This document shows positions 52,451-61,508 of a stretch of 64,000 nt of DNA, piece by piece. Source of the stretch: Bacillota bacterium (lineage in GTDB: Bacteria; Bacillota; UBA4882; UBA8346); contig JAKOTQ010000096.1 of the NCBI GenBank assembly GCA_029776205.1, positions 37,771-101,770 of the forward strand, given 5' to 3'. Position numbers and translations under genes: made by a program. How positions within the stretch are numbered: the first letter of the stretch is position 1; each line of letters begins with the position of its first letter. A model generated the notes under the pieces. It did not search any database and was not told the DNA's origin. It saw only the letters and a program-made list of their open reading frames with translations.

Positions 52451-53521
52451 ATGAATAAAAAATTGATCGTCATTGGAATCGTATTAAGCCTACTCCTCAT
52501 CGCCGGATGCGGCCGAAAAAAACCTGTCGTCAAAGAAGAAGACCCTGTTGTTCCCGTCCAAGTCGCCGTTGCATCATCTGGTGATATTCAGGAAATTTAC
52601 AGTACCACCGGAACTGTGGAAGCCACCAGCAAAACTTCGGTTACATCCAAAATTTCCGGACGCGTGGCCCAAATCGCTGTCGAGCTGGGAGATTATGTGT
52701 CCAAAGGTCAAACATTAGTCAGCCTGGAAAAAACCGACTTAATCAATCAACTCAATCAAGCTAAAACATCTTTATTACAGGCCGAGACCAATCTCTCCCA
52801 AATCAAGACAAACTTTAACCGTATTCAGAAACTCTTTGCCGAACAGTTAGTTTCCCAACACGAGTTTGACAATGCTAAAACCCAATATGAAATCGCCCTC
52901 AACCAGGTCCAACAAGCTCAGATCAATGTAGAGATGAGCGAAGAACAGCTTCGAAACACGGAAATTAAGGCCCCAATCAGCGGTTACATTGGCGAACGGA
53001 AAATCAACGCTGGTGAAATGGCGACCCCGGGTTCTCCTTTAATGGATATCGTAGATCTCTCCCGAGTCTATGTCACCATCCATTTAAGTGACAGTTACAT
53101 TACGCAAACGAAAATCGGCCAAAAAGTCACTGTGAGATTACCTTCCTTACAGGATAAGACATTCTCCGGCACGGTCTATCAGATTTCACCGGCAGCTCAA
53201 TCCGACAGCAAAATGTTTCCTGTAAAAATTCTGCTGGATAATTCATCCCGAGTATTTAAAGACGGTATGTTGGCCGAAGTTAAGATGAATTTTAACGAAC
53301 GGAAAAACGTCATTCAGATTCCCATTGAAGCAGTCATCGAAGAAACCGGAACGAAAGCCGTATTTGTCATTAAAGACAACCAAGCCTACAGAAAAAACGT
53401 GGAAGTCGGCATCAACAACGGCAAATTTATCGAAATCATCTCCGGTATTAATATCAATGACCAAGTTGTGGTATTGGGACAAAGCAATCTGGAAGACGGT
53501 ATGAAAGTTGTGGTGAAATAA
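52451..53521 (+). CDS. RND efflux membrane fusion (adaptor) lipoprotein
   Basis: 356 residues from ATG 52451 (GGAGG upstream). The lipobox reads LLLIAGC, so the mature adaptor is anchored by lipid in the inner membrane. The lipoyl halves are GRVAQIAVELGDYVSKGQTL and IKAPISGYIGERKINAGEMA, flanking a coiled-coil hairpin (about 100-170). A beta-barrel and membrane-proximal domain follow (VTVRLPSLQDKTFSGTVYQI and GIQI-type FIEIISGININDQVVVLGQS). It links the RND pump with TolC. One base separates its stop from the pump ATG. Confidence 0.94.
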   Translation: MNKKLIVIGIVLSLLLIAGCGRKKPVVKEEDPVVPVQVAVASSGDIQEIYSTTGTVEATSKTSVTSKISGRVAQIAVELGDYVSKGQTLVSLEKTDLINQLNQAKTSLLQAETNLSQIKTNFNRIQKLFAEQLVSQHEFDNAKTQYEIALNQVQQAQINVEMSEEQLRNTEIKAPISGYIGERKINAGEMATPGSPLMDIVDLSRVYVTIHLSDSYITQTKIGQKVTVRLPSLQDKTFSGTVYQISPAAQSDSKMFPVKILLDNSSRVFKDGMLAEVKMNFNERKNVIQIPIEAVIEETGTKAVFVIKDNQAYRKNVEVGINNGKFIEIISGININDQVVVLGQSNLEDGMKVVVK

Positions 53522-53522
53522 G

Positions 53523-56500
53523 ATGGAAAAACTGATTCAATTATGCGTCAGGCGGCCTGTAGGGGTTTTGATGTTTGTGTTGTTTGCCCTAACCCTCGGA
53601 ACCGTATCGTTTTTTATGGTCAAATTGGATCTGTATCCGAATATTGACTTTCCAACTATTTTGGTAATGACTTCCTATGAAGGCGTAGGCCCTGAAGAAA
53701 TTGAAAAACTGGTAACCCGGCCTCTTGAGGAAGCCATCAGTTCTGTTCCCAATATCAAAAAGGTTACCTCCACCTCCTCCCAAGGCAATTCCTTCATCGT
53801 AGCTGAATGTAACTATGGGACGGATATGGACTTTACCAACTTAAAAATCAGGGAACGGATCGACTTAACCAAACGGAATCTTCCGGACGATATCGATGAT
53901 CCGATCATCTTCAAAATGGACCCATCGATGATACCGATCGTCGTTTGGGGCATGTCCAGCCCAAAAGGCTTAGCTGAAGCCACCCGAATTGCCGATGATA
54001 TCATCAAACCCCGTTTAGAAAGGATTCCGGGCGTAGCTTCCGTTTCGCTAAGCGGTGGCTTGACTCGGGAGATCCAAGTCCAGCTGTCTGCCGATAAACT
54101 TTCATTTTACAAAATATCGCCGGATTATATTGCCCAAAAATTGGCCAGTGATAACATCAACCTTCCCGGGGGTAATATCAACGAAGGCCGCAATCAATTA
54201 ACATTAAGGACCATCGGCGAATTTAAAAGCGTTGAAGAGATCAAAACCTTTAAAATCGCACTCCCCAACGGTTCGATCATCCCCCTTCAGGAACTGGGCG
54301 AAATTAAAGATACCTACCACGAAAGAAAACAGCTGGCCCGTATTAACGGGGATGAAAGCATGATGATCATCATCATGAAAGAAAGCGATGCCAATACCGT
54401 TTTAGTCACCCGTGAAGTTCGCAAAGCCTGGAATGAACTCCAAGCTCAAATTGGAAAACAGGCCATGGTATACAAAGTATTCGAACAAGCGGAATTTATC
54501 GAAAGCTCATTAAGTAATGTAACGGAGAATGCTATCATTGGAGGCTTATTAGCCGTCATCATTCTCTATGTATTCTTACGGAGCATTCGGAGTACCATTG
54601 TTATTTCATTGGCCATTCCCATTTCAATCATCATTACCTTTGCCATGATCTACTTTTCAAAGCTGACCCTCAACCTCGTCTCCATGGGCGGTTTGGCACT
54701 AGGTGTCGGTATGCTGGTGGACAACGCCATCGTTGTGCTAGAAAGTATTCAACGTTACCGCGAAGATGGCCAACCTCCCCTTCAAGCCGCTATCCAAGGC
54801 ACCTCTGAGGTTGGTTTGGCAATTACAGCTTCGACCCTAACATCAATTATTGTGTTCGCACCGGTATTATTTGTCGAGGATATCTCCGCCCAAATCTTTA
54901 AAGAAATGGCCTTCACAGTATCCTTTTCATTAATCGCCTCACTCATTGTGGCTTTAACGGTCATTCCAACCATTGCATCAAAGTTAATGACCGTCCTTCA
55001 TAAAAAAGGCAAAGATACAAAGCCCGCGATTGCCGAAGATGAATACCGTCTTGGAAAAGTAGAAAAAATCTATCGGCAAATGTTGGTTTGGGCTATAAAT
55101 CACCGTATAAAAATTATTTTAATTTGTATAGCTGTCTTTTTCTTAGGAATTCTACCATTCACCCCGCTGCTGGGAGTAAAAATGGAATTTATGCCCTCCA
55201 TCGGCCAAAAAGAATTCACCATTGATTTTGAATTACCGTTAGGAACCAATCTGGAAACAACCAATGCAGTAGCTAAGAAGATTGAAAGCATCATGCAGAA
55301 GAAACCCAATGTGGAAATGGTTTACTCCATCGTTGGTTCTTCCGGTTTCGGCTTTAGCTCCCGCAGCGAGGAAAGCGAAAAGGGCTCTGTATATGTGACC
55401 ATGGAAAAAGGTACGGAAACCCCGATGGAAGAATTATTGGAGGATGCCCGCCGTTCTTTACAGGGAATGCCCGGTGTAAAAATCAATGTCGAGGAACAGT
55501 CTAACGGCCCCGGCGGCGACAGTTCACCGATCGTCGTCAACATTGAAGGGCCTGAACTGGAGGTCCTCAACCAATTAGCGGGTGAAGTCGAAACACTGAT
55601 TAAAAGCATCAAGGATACCCGCGAAGTGAAGACCAACTGGGAGACCGGCCGGCCTGAGCTCCAACTGCGGATTAACCGCGAACGGGCCAACGCCTACGGT
55701 TTATCTGCTGCTTCCATCGCCAGTACGGTTCAAACTGCATTTAAAGGTTCAACAGCAACCCGAATCCGTCTGGATGGCGAAGAATACGATGTCTTCCTGC
55801 AGTTACAACCGGATCACCGACAGACGAAAGGCGATTTGGAGAAACTCTATGTCCAGTCCTCCACCGGCATTGCTGTACCGTTGAAAGAAGTCGTCACCTT
55901 CTATCCAACCAAAGGTCCGACTCAGATCACCCGTGAAAATCAAACCCGTCAGGTCCAGGTCAGCAGTAAATATGTTGGAAAGGATTTGGGGGGCCTGGCC
56001 AATACCATCGAGAACCGCATTAAAAAGGAGATCGTTTTCCCGAAGAACTATTCGTTCTCCATGGGCGGCCAGGTTAAAAATATGCGCGATTCCAATTTCG
56101 CATTATTTGGCGCTTTTCTTCTGGCAGTATTTTTCGTCTATATGGTCATTGCCGTTCAATATGATAACCTGATTCATCCGTTGGCCATTATGGGTACCCT
56201 TCCTTTAACCCTGTTTGGCGTCTCATGGAGCCTTTTCCTGACCGGACATACATTGAACGTGACTTCGATCATCGGTGTCATCATGCTCGCCGGAATCGTC
56301 GTGAACAACGCCATTGTTTTGGTTGACTATATCGAAACCTTGCGCAGACGCGGCCTTTCCCGCCGGGAAGCCATCCTGAAAGCTGGACCAACCCGTTTAC
56401 GACCGGTATTGATGACGACCTTGACCACAGTCTTGGGCCTGATCCCTCTCGCACTCGGCAGAGGAGACGGCGGAATGCTCAATGCTTCTCTGGCTGTGGT

Positions 56501-56639
56501 CGTTATCGGCGGTCTAAGCTTTTGTACCTTATTAACCTTGATCGCCATCCCGATCATCTACAGCATCCTGGATGATATGGCCGTTTGGACCAAGAAAACT
56601 ATCTTCCGCCAACCAATCAGCATCGAATCCCATCAATAA
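53523..56639 (+). CDS. RND-family multidrug efflux pump (HAE1/SwrC-like)
   Basis: 1038 residues, twelve transmembrane helices and two large periplasmic loops; SwrC/AcrB family. Helix 4 reads GVGMLVDNAIVVLESIQRY: one acidic residue is kept, and the second Asp of AcrB (D408) is Asn. Helix 10 reads AGIVVNNAIVLVDYIE, with no equivalent of AcrB Lys940, a pattern common in the SwrC subgroup. Loop hallmarks are VTRPLEEAISSVPNIKKVTS and GGLTREIQVQLSADKLSFYK. Drives drug or surfactant export with the ion gradient through the adaptor and TolC. A strong terminator follows. Substrates are unknown. Confidence 0.95.
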   Translation: MEKLIQLCVRRPVGVLMFVLFALTLGTVSFFMVKLDLYPNIDFPTILVMTSYEGVGPEEIEKLVTRPLEEAISSVPNIKKVTSTSSQGNSFIVAECNYGTDMDFTNLKIRERIDLTKRNLPDDIDDPIIFKMDPSMIPIVVWGMSSPKGLAEATRIADDIIKPRLERIPGVASVSLSGGLTREIQVQLSADKLSFYKISPDYIAQKLASDNINLPGGNINEGRNQLTLRTIGEFKSVEEIKTFKIALPNGSIIPLQELGEIKDTYHERKQLARINGDESMMIIIMKESDANTVLVTREVRKAWNELQAQIGKQAMVYKVFEQAEFIESSLSNVTENAIIGGLLAVIILYVFLRSIRSTIVISLAIPISIIITFAMIYFSKLTLNLVSMGGLALGVGMLVDNAIVVLESIQRYREDGQPPLQAAIQGTSEVGLAITASTLTSIIVFAPVLFVEDISAQIFKEMAFTVSFSLIASLIVALTVIPTIASKLMTVLHKKGKDTKPAIAEDEYRLGKVEKIYRQMLVWAINHRIKIILICIAVFFLGILPFTPLLGVKMEFMPSIGQKEFTIDFELPLGTNLETTNAVAKKIESIMQKKPNVEMVYSIVGSSGFGFSSRSEESEKGSVYVTMEKGTETPMEELLEDARRSLQGMPGVKINVEEQSNGPGGDSSPIVVNIEGPELEVLNQLAGEVETLIKSIKDTREVKTNWETGRPELQLRINRERANAYGLSAASIASTVQTAFKGSTATRIRLDGEEYDVFLQLQPDHRQTKGDLEKLYVQSSTGIAVPLKEVVTFYPTKGPTQITRENQTRQVQVSSKYVGKDLGGLANTIENRIKKEIVFPKNYSFSMGGQVKNMRDSNFALFGAFLLAVFFVYMVIAVQYDNLIHPLAIMGTLPLTLFGVSWSLFLTGHTLNVTSIIGVIMLAGIVVNNAIVLVDYIETLRRRGLSRREAILKAGPTRLRPVLMTTLTTVLGLIPLALGRGDGGMLNASLAVVVIGGLSFCTLLTLIAIPIIYSILDDMAVWTKKTIFRQPISIESHQ

Positions 56640-56644
56640 ATCAA

Positions 56645-56676
56645 AAAACACCGCTTAATATCAAGCGGTGTTTTTT
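56645..56676 (+). terminator. Terminator of the RND efflux operon
   Basis: AACACCGCTT and AAGCGGTGTT pair around a 6-base loop, followed by TTTTTT. It begins 6 bases after the pump stop. Confidence 0.92.
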
Positions 56677-56877
56677 AATAAAACTTCCACTTCATCATAA
56701 AAAACGATTTTTTCGGTTATATTACAGATATTATTTATGTTATCCTGGTACGGCCATTTTCTATATCACTAAAGAAGGATTGGCGCTTCAAAGGTCGAAT
56801 ATATTAATTCGGATAACTTATAAATCATCTTTTTTGATGATTTACTCCATACTATGATTTTAAAAAGGAGTGATTAG

Positions 56878-56943
56878 ATGCTGGAACTCGTCGGCGTTAT
56901 TGCCATTGTCTACTTAATTTGGTACTTTGTTGAACATCAATAG
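56878..56943 (+). CDS. 21-residue hydrophobic membrane microprotein
   Basis: ATG CTG GAA CTC ... TAG encodes MLELVGVIAIVYLIWYFVEH plus a final Gln: one transmembrane helix with an acidic residue at each end. AAAAGGAG sits 7 bases before the ATG, an excellent ribosome site, and a perfect palindrome follows the stop, so it has its own complete expression signals. It lies between the pump terminator and the ABC exporter. About 200 bases before it are AT-rich and hold no other gene. Function unknown; it may be a regulator or subunit of a neighbouring membrane complex. Confidence 0.62.
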   Translation: MLELVGVIAIVYLIWYFVEHQ

Positions 56944-56949
56944 AATGTA

Positions 56950-56976
56950 TACAGGTTCTTCATTGAAGAACCTGTA
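56950..56976 (+). terminator. Palindrome after the microprotein gene, weak terminator
   Basis: ACAGGTTCTT-CATTG-AAGAACCTGT, followed only by ACTTTTC, so termination may be partial and may allow read-through into the ABC exporter genes 22 bases later. Confidence 0.6.
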
Positions 56977-56998
56977 CTTTTCAGAAGAGGTCTCCACG

Positions 56999-58009
56999 AT
57001 GCGTCGTTCTTTGGTTTTACTCCAAAAAGAGTTACTGGACTTTTTATCTGGCAAAGCATGGATCATTGCTTTGCTTTTGCCTCTTTTTATCACTTTCCTC
57101 TTTACTATGGTTTATCGCGAAAGTGAACAGCAACAATTCCGTATCGGCACTGTCAAAAACCCGGATCCCATTTTGAAACCGCTCCTTATCGCCTCGGATT
57201 TTGAAACCGTTCAATATCCAAACTTAAAAAATGCCCAAGAGGCTCTGGAAAAAGACGAAATTGACGGCGTCATCTATCGCCAGAAGTCACTCAACCGCTA
57301 TACCTTCATGGCTAAAGGATCAAATATGGCCCAATCCGCTACCATCGTGACAGCACTTAACGCTGCTTTAATCCGCATTTACAGCAAAGAATCCATCCCT
57401 CATATCGAGCTGAAAACAACCGGCCCGGCTGTCCAGAATATCTCAAGCCTGGCATTGCCGTTATGGCTGATTCAAATTATCCTGACTACCTGTTTGTTGC
57501 AAAGTACAGCCACGATCGCGGAAGAGAAAGCCAAACACACCCTCCATGCCATCCTGGTATCTCCGGCCAAACTGTCGGATTATTTCACCGCAAAAATCCT
57601 TTGGAATACCATGATAGGTTTGGCCTCCGTTCTTTTAACCACCTGGCTGACGCGTTCTTACTATAACCCGGTTTATTTAATTAGTTTTACTGCATTGGGA
57701 TGTTTGGTTTATACCAGCGCAGCATTGTTCATCGGACTGCTGTCCCCGCAGCCGCTCTTAGCCAGGACGTTCTCCACTGTACTTTATCTGATTTCCGCTT
57801 TGCCGTTAATGCTAAAAAACACCCGTCTCGCCTGGGGAAATCTGTTAAATTTCCTTCCAACCTTTTCCTTGATCCAAGGGCTGGAGAGGGCGGTTCTACA
57901 ACAACCTTGGCAAGTAAGCTCATTGCCGCTCCTAGCCATTATGGCGGCGGAAACCGTCTTGTTATTAACCATCCTCTCGGCTATTCTCAAAAAAAACATT
58001 GATTTTTGA
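56999..58009 (+). CDS. ABC-2-type transporter permease
   Basis: 336 residues from ATG 56999 (GAAGAGG upstream); earlier ATGs lie in the palindrome region. The layout is ABC-2: one helix (WIIALLLPLFITFLFTMVYR), a large external domain (45-165), then five helices clustered at the C-terminus (LALPLWLIQIILTTCLLQS, LISFTALGCLVYTSAALFIG, LPLLAIMAAETVLLLTILSA), with EEKAKHTLHAILVSPAK as the cytoplasmic coupling loop. It exports an unknown compound with the ATPase that starts 7 bases after its stop. Confidence 0.88.
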   Translation: MRRSLVLLQKELLDFLSGKAWIIALLLPLFITFLFTMVYRESEQQQFRIGTVKNPDPILKPLLIASDFETVQYPNLKNAQEALEKDEIDGVIYRQKSLNRYTFMAKGSNMAQSATIVTALNAALIRIYSKESIPHIELKTTGPAVQNISSLALPLWLIQIILTTCLLQSTATIAEEKAKHTLHAILVSPAKLSDYFTAKILWNTMIGLASVLLTTWLTRSYYNPVYLISFTALGCLVYTSAALFIGLLSPQPLLARTFSTVLYLISALPLMLKNTRLAWGNLLNFLPTFSLIQGLERAVLQQPWQVSSLPLLAIMAAETVLLLTILSAILKKNIDF

Positions 58010-58016
58010 GGTTATC

Positions 58017-58862
58017 ATGGAACCAATCATTACCGTCAACCGTCTCACCAAAAAATACGGCGATCGGATCGCCGTCAATGATATCAGTTTTTCCCTTTAC
58101 CCAGGACAAGTCCTCGGACTCCTCGGCCCCAATGGTGCTGGCAAAACCACCACCATGCGGATGCTCATGGGATTATCCCAGCCTTCTTCCGGTTCCATTA
58201 CTATTTTTGGGCATGATATCCGTACCGATGCCAAACTGATTCATCCCCGTATCGGTGTTGTTTTTGAGCGTTCCAATTTATTGGAAAACCTCTCTGCCTA
58301 TCAAAATTTGGCACTATTCTGCCGTTTATACGGTACGCCCCTATCCGAAATCCAACCGCTCTTGGAACGGATGGATCTCTGGTCCAGAGCCCAGGAACCG
58401 GTTAAAAACTTTTCCAAGGGCATGAAGCAACGGCTCTTGATCAGCCGGGCATTGATCCATCGGCCACCCTTGTTATTTCTCGACGAACCAGCTTCGGGAC
58501 TTGATCCTATCTCCGCCAAAATTATCTGGGATTACTTAAAGGAACAGGCTGCGCACGGTACCACCATCATTTTAACCAGTCATGATATGGTAGAAGTAGA
58601 CGAATTATGCGATATGATCGGATTTATCAATCAAGGACACTTGATCACCTTCGAAAGAACCAGTGTACTCAAATCCCAATATGGCCAGGGAACAATCCGG
58701 ATAACATACCAAAGTGAACAAGGCATCGCTGTAGAAAACCTGGAGCCGACGCCCGAAAATCTTCAACGAATCCACTCCCTCTATGCTGAAAAGCGCATCA
58801 TCAACCTCCGCTCCATGGAAGCCAGCCTCGCAGAGATTTTTCAAAAACTATGTGAAAGCTAA
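58017..58862 (+). CDS. ABC transporter ATP-binding protein
   Basis: 281 residues from ATG 58017 (GAGG upstream). Walker A is GPNGAGKTTTMRML at residues 37-50, the Q-loop region is EQSNLL-type FERSNLLENLSAYQN, the signature is NFSKGMKQRLLISRAL, Walker B is LLFLDEPASGLDP, and the H-loop is TSHDMVEVDEL. A C-terminal domain of 70 residues follows, as in antibiotic and lantibiotic exporters. Energises the ABC-2 permease encoded just upstream; both are in one operon. Ends about 115 bases before the convergent pectinesterase gene. Confidence 0.94.
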   Translation: MEPIITVNRLTKKYGDRIAVNDISFSLYPGQVLGLLGPNGAGKTTTMRMLMGLSQPSSGSITIFGHDIRTDAKLIHPRIGVVFERSNLLENLSAYQNLALFCRLYGTPLSEIQPLLERMDLWSRAQEPVKNFSKGMKQRLLISRALIHRPPLLFLDEPASGLDPISAKIIWDYLKEQAAHGTTIILTSHDMVEVDELCDMIGFINQGHLITFERTSVLKSQYGQGTIRITYQSEQGIAVENLEPTPENLQRIHSLYAEKRIINLRSMEASLAEIFQKLCES

Positions 58863-58975
58863 TATAGCAATTAGGGTTCATGGACTAGATCTGTCAGGAG
58901 TCAGAGCTCTATTCCCGAAAAACTCAAAGCTCAATCCCATAATACGTATATACGTTCCCCTGAAACCATAACCCG

Positions 58976-60022
58976 CTACCTGCAACCAACCTCCCGCGGA
59001 TCCCATCCATCCATTCCGTTAAGTATATTCTCTACAGTAAATTGCTCTGCTTCTTCCGGGGAAAGCTGTTTACGAAGGGGATGCGCTGCAGAAGCGCCCG
59101 GTCCGGTATTTTGATACTCTCTGAACCGCTCGTTTTCAGGAGGCCAAGCATACCCCCCGGTGGACATACTGCACCACCCTGCCGGATGAATATGGCTTCC
59201 CAACCAACATCGGATAAAGACGGCCTGAGCCGAAACACCGGGATCTCCATGGGGAAACATTCCGTTTTTACTGGGATGCCACGGCCGTCCCAGATAAACT
59301 GTACCAACACCTAAACTCGGCTCAGCCGTAATTTCACAGTCGATAAAGATCAACCCGTATGGTTGAGTTGCCCGAGTACTAGGTGCTGTGATAAACCCTT
59401 TCGGATCAAGGCCGATACGATCCACCGAATGGATTCGGCATTTTTCAAACACCGCTGTCGCCTCAGCAAAAATGAAGTCAATATCCCCTTCAATATAACA
59501 CTGGTGATAATATTGCCGGCCGGAGCTGGCATACAACGTATCCTGGTTGCCGAGAAATCGACAATCTCTGAAAATAAGACGGTCCGCATCGGCTTTTACC
59601 GCAACGGCCTGAGCACCATTGGCCGCATATTCGGAAGTTTCATCAAAGCCGTTTTCAAAGGTAATCCTTTCCGCTGTAAAGTCTGATGCTTGAATTAAAA
59701 CGATAGCACTGCCGCTAGTCCCCAACGTCTTCCCGCTCCCGTCCGGCCGCGGAGTCCCGGCACCATTGTCGTAAGTGAGCACTACCCCGTCGCGGCTTTC
59801 TCCTATGAGTGTAATCATGGTTTTTTCCGGAGGTATAACCACTACTTCCCGGTAAATTCCATTTTTAATAAAGATGATATATGGATTCACATTACCATCC
59901 GGCACTCCATCGATAGCTGCCTGGATCGATGCATAATCTCCGCTGCCGTCCTTAGCCACAATAACCTTATAGGATCGGTCCGCACCAACCCATCCCGAGT
60001 CAAACCTCCTTGAACGAACCAT
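58976..60022 (-). CDS. Pectinesterase (CE8), no signal peptide
   Basis: 348 residues from ATG 60022, with GGAGGTG 5 bases upstream; a longer start at 60049 is less likely. Removes methyl esters from pectin. The beta-helix shows all family motifs: GNQDTLYASSGRQYYHQCYI, GDIDFIFAEATAVFEKCRIH (catalytic Asp) and YLGRPWHPSKNGMFPHGDPG. No signal peptide or membrane segment precedes DGSGDYASIQAAIDGVPDGN, so it probably acts in the cytoplasm on imported oligogalacturonides. It lies 16 kb from the extracellular lyases and is a single gene with no co-transcribed partner visible. The region 58863-58975 is gene-free. Confidence 0.9.
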   Translation of the reverse strand: MVRSRRFDSGWVGADRSYKVIVAKDGSGDYASIQAAIDGVPDGNVNPYIIFIKNGIYREVVVIPPEKTMITLIGESRDGVVLTYDNGAGTPRPDGSGKTLGTSGSAIVLIQASDFTAERITFENGFDETSEYAANGAQAVAVKADADRLIFRDCRFLGNQDTLYASSGRQYYHQCYIEGDIDFIFAEATAVFEKCRIHSVDRIGLDPKGFITAPSTRATQPYGLIFIDCEITAEPSLGVGTVYLGRPWHPSKNGMFPHGDPGVSAQAVFIRCWLGSHIHPAGWCSMSTGGYAWPPENERFREYQNTGPGASAAHPLRKQLSPEEAEQFTVENILNGMDGWDPREVGCR

Positions 60023-60163
60023 CTCACACCTCCAACCGCCAAATGTCACCTTATCCGTTCTAACCTTACAAACAAATCACATTATTATTCGCTATTTGTT
60101 AAAAATATCCTATTATTGTCGTTAACTTTTAGTGAAAACTTACATTGAAACTTGATATTTGGC

Positions 60164-60190
60164 AGGTTTATTTAAGAAGCTTCACGAAAA
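60164..60190 (+). promoter_or_regulatory. Sigma-H-like promoter of dapL
   Basis: AGGTTTA, 14 bases, CGAAAA, preceded by GGC. It lies 37 bases before the ATG. No lysine riboswitch structure was seen. Confidence 0.4.
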
Positions 60191-60226
60191 ATATAAAGTA
60201 GATGTAAAGCGAAAGGACGGTTTTTT

Positions 60227-61459
60227 ATGGCGAAAATTAATGAAAATTATTCAAAGCTTCCGGGAAATTATCTGTTCTCAGAAATAGCCCGCCGCATCCA
60301 GGCATATCGGGCTGCTCATCCCGAAGCTGACATTATCCGTTTAGGTATTGGGGATGTAACCCAGCCATTAGCTCCGGCAGTTGTCGATGCTCTCCACCGG
60401 GCCGTTACCGAAATGGGCCAAGCCGAAACCTTCCGGGGATACGGACCGGAACAAGGATATGATTTCTTGATTGAAAAAATCATCGAAAACGACTACAAGC
60501 CCTTAGGGGTCCAACTGGATATGGATGAAGTTTTTATCAGCGACGGTGCCAAATGTGATACCGGAAATATTCAAGAGATCTTTTCACAAGACAGTATCAT
60601 CGCTGTCACTGATCCGGTATACCCGGTTTATGTGGACAGTAATGTCATGGCTGGCCGTACCGGAGTGTTAGGCGCTGACGGACGATATGAACGCATCGTC
60701 TATTTGCCCTGCACCGAAGCTAACAGCTTAAAACCTGAATTGCCTGAAGTCCCGGTGGACCTGATTTATCTTTGCTTCCCCAACAATCCAACCGGTATGA
60801 CCTTAAAAAAGGACGAATTGAAGGTTTGGGTTGATTATGCCCGCGCTAATCAAGCTATCATCCTCTTTGATGCTGCCTATGAAGCATTTATCCAGGAGCC
60901 GGATATCCCCCACAGTATTTATGAGGTTGAGGGCGCTAAAGAGGTTGCCATTGAGTTCAGAAGTTACTCTAAGACCGCCGGGTTTACCGGAACCCGCTGT
61001 GCTTATACTGTAGTACCCAAAACGGTCATGGCTTATGACTCCGACGGAAAATCCCATTCTTTAAACAAATTGTGGCTGCGTCGCCAAACCACCAAGTTTA
61101 ACGGTGTTTCTTACCCTATTCAAGTCGCTGCCGCTGCCATTTATACGCCTGAAGGCCAGGCCCAGATCAAATCGGTGATCGACTATTATATGACCAACGC
61201 CCGAATCATCCGCGAAGGCCTTACACAAGCCGGATTTAAAGTATACGGCGGAGTGAATGCCCCTTATATCTGGCTAAAAACTCCGGACAATCTGAGTTCG
61301 TGGGAGTTCTTTGACAAACTCCTTTCAGAAGTCCAGGTTGTCGGAACTCCCGGTGCCGGTTTCGGTCCCAGCGGCGAAGGGTACTTCCGGCTAACCGCTT
61401 TTGGTAGCCGCGAAAATACAGAAAGAGCGATGGAACGGATTAAGTCTTTAAAGCTGTAA
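60227..61459 (+). CDS. dapL: LL-diaminopimelate aminotransferase
   Basis: 410 residues, pyridoxal phosphate enzyme that makes LL-2,6-diaminopimelate directly from tetrahydrodipicolinate, bypassing the succinylase or acetylase steps toward lysine and peptidoglycan. The N-terminal signature is [17 protein letters not shown], and [16 protein letters not shown] is typical of DapL. The PLP lysine is Lys249 in [14 protein letters not shown], and the phosphate-binding Arg is in the same block. AAAGGACGG precedes ATG 60227. It is transcribed alone, with a terminator 9 bases after the stop. Confidence 0.96.
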   Translation: MAKINENYSKLPGNYLFSEIARRIQAYRAAHPEADIIRLGIGDVTQPLAPAVVDALHRAVTEMGQAETFRGYGPEQGYDFLIEKIIENDYKPLGVQLDMDEVFISDGAKCDTGNIQEIFSQDSIIAVTDPVYPVYVDSNVMAGRTGVLGADGRYERIVYLPCTEANSLKPELPEVPVDLIYLCFPNNPTGMTLKKDELKVWVDYARANQAIILFDAAYEAFIQEPDIPHSIYEVEGAKEVAIEFRSYSKTAGFTGTRCAYTVVPKTVMAYDSDGKSHSLNKLWLRRQTTKFNGVSYPIQVAAAAIYTPEGQAQIKSVIDYYMTNARIIREGLTQAGFKVYGGVNAPYIWLKTPDNLSSWEFFDKLLSEVQVVGTPGAGFGPSGEGYFRLTAFGSRENTERAMERIKSLKL

Positions 61460-61467
61460 ATTACATC

Positions 61468-61504
61468 AAAGCCCGGAATGGTTGAAACCATTCCGGGCTT
61501 TTTA
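61468..61504 (+). terminator. Terminator of dapL
   Basis: AAGCCCGGAATGG and CCATTCCGGGCTT pair around TTGAAA, followed by TTTTTACTG; the palindrome could also serve the convergent DUF4139 gene. Confidence 0.9.
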
Positions 61505-61508
61505 CTGT

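Noticed and set aside
56585..56857. Open frame of 90 codons over the end of the RND gene
   Set aside because: It lies over the pump C-terminus and its terminator, with no ribosome site and no domain.
57700..58002. Alternative-frame open reading frames within the ABC permease
   Set aside because: They share the region with a well-supported permease and have no ribosome site or recognisable product.
60050..60226. Lysine riboswitch before dapL
   Set aside because: The 177-base leader lacks the GC-rich multi-helix core and the terminator; only a sigma-H-like promoter was found.
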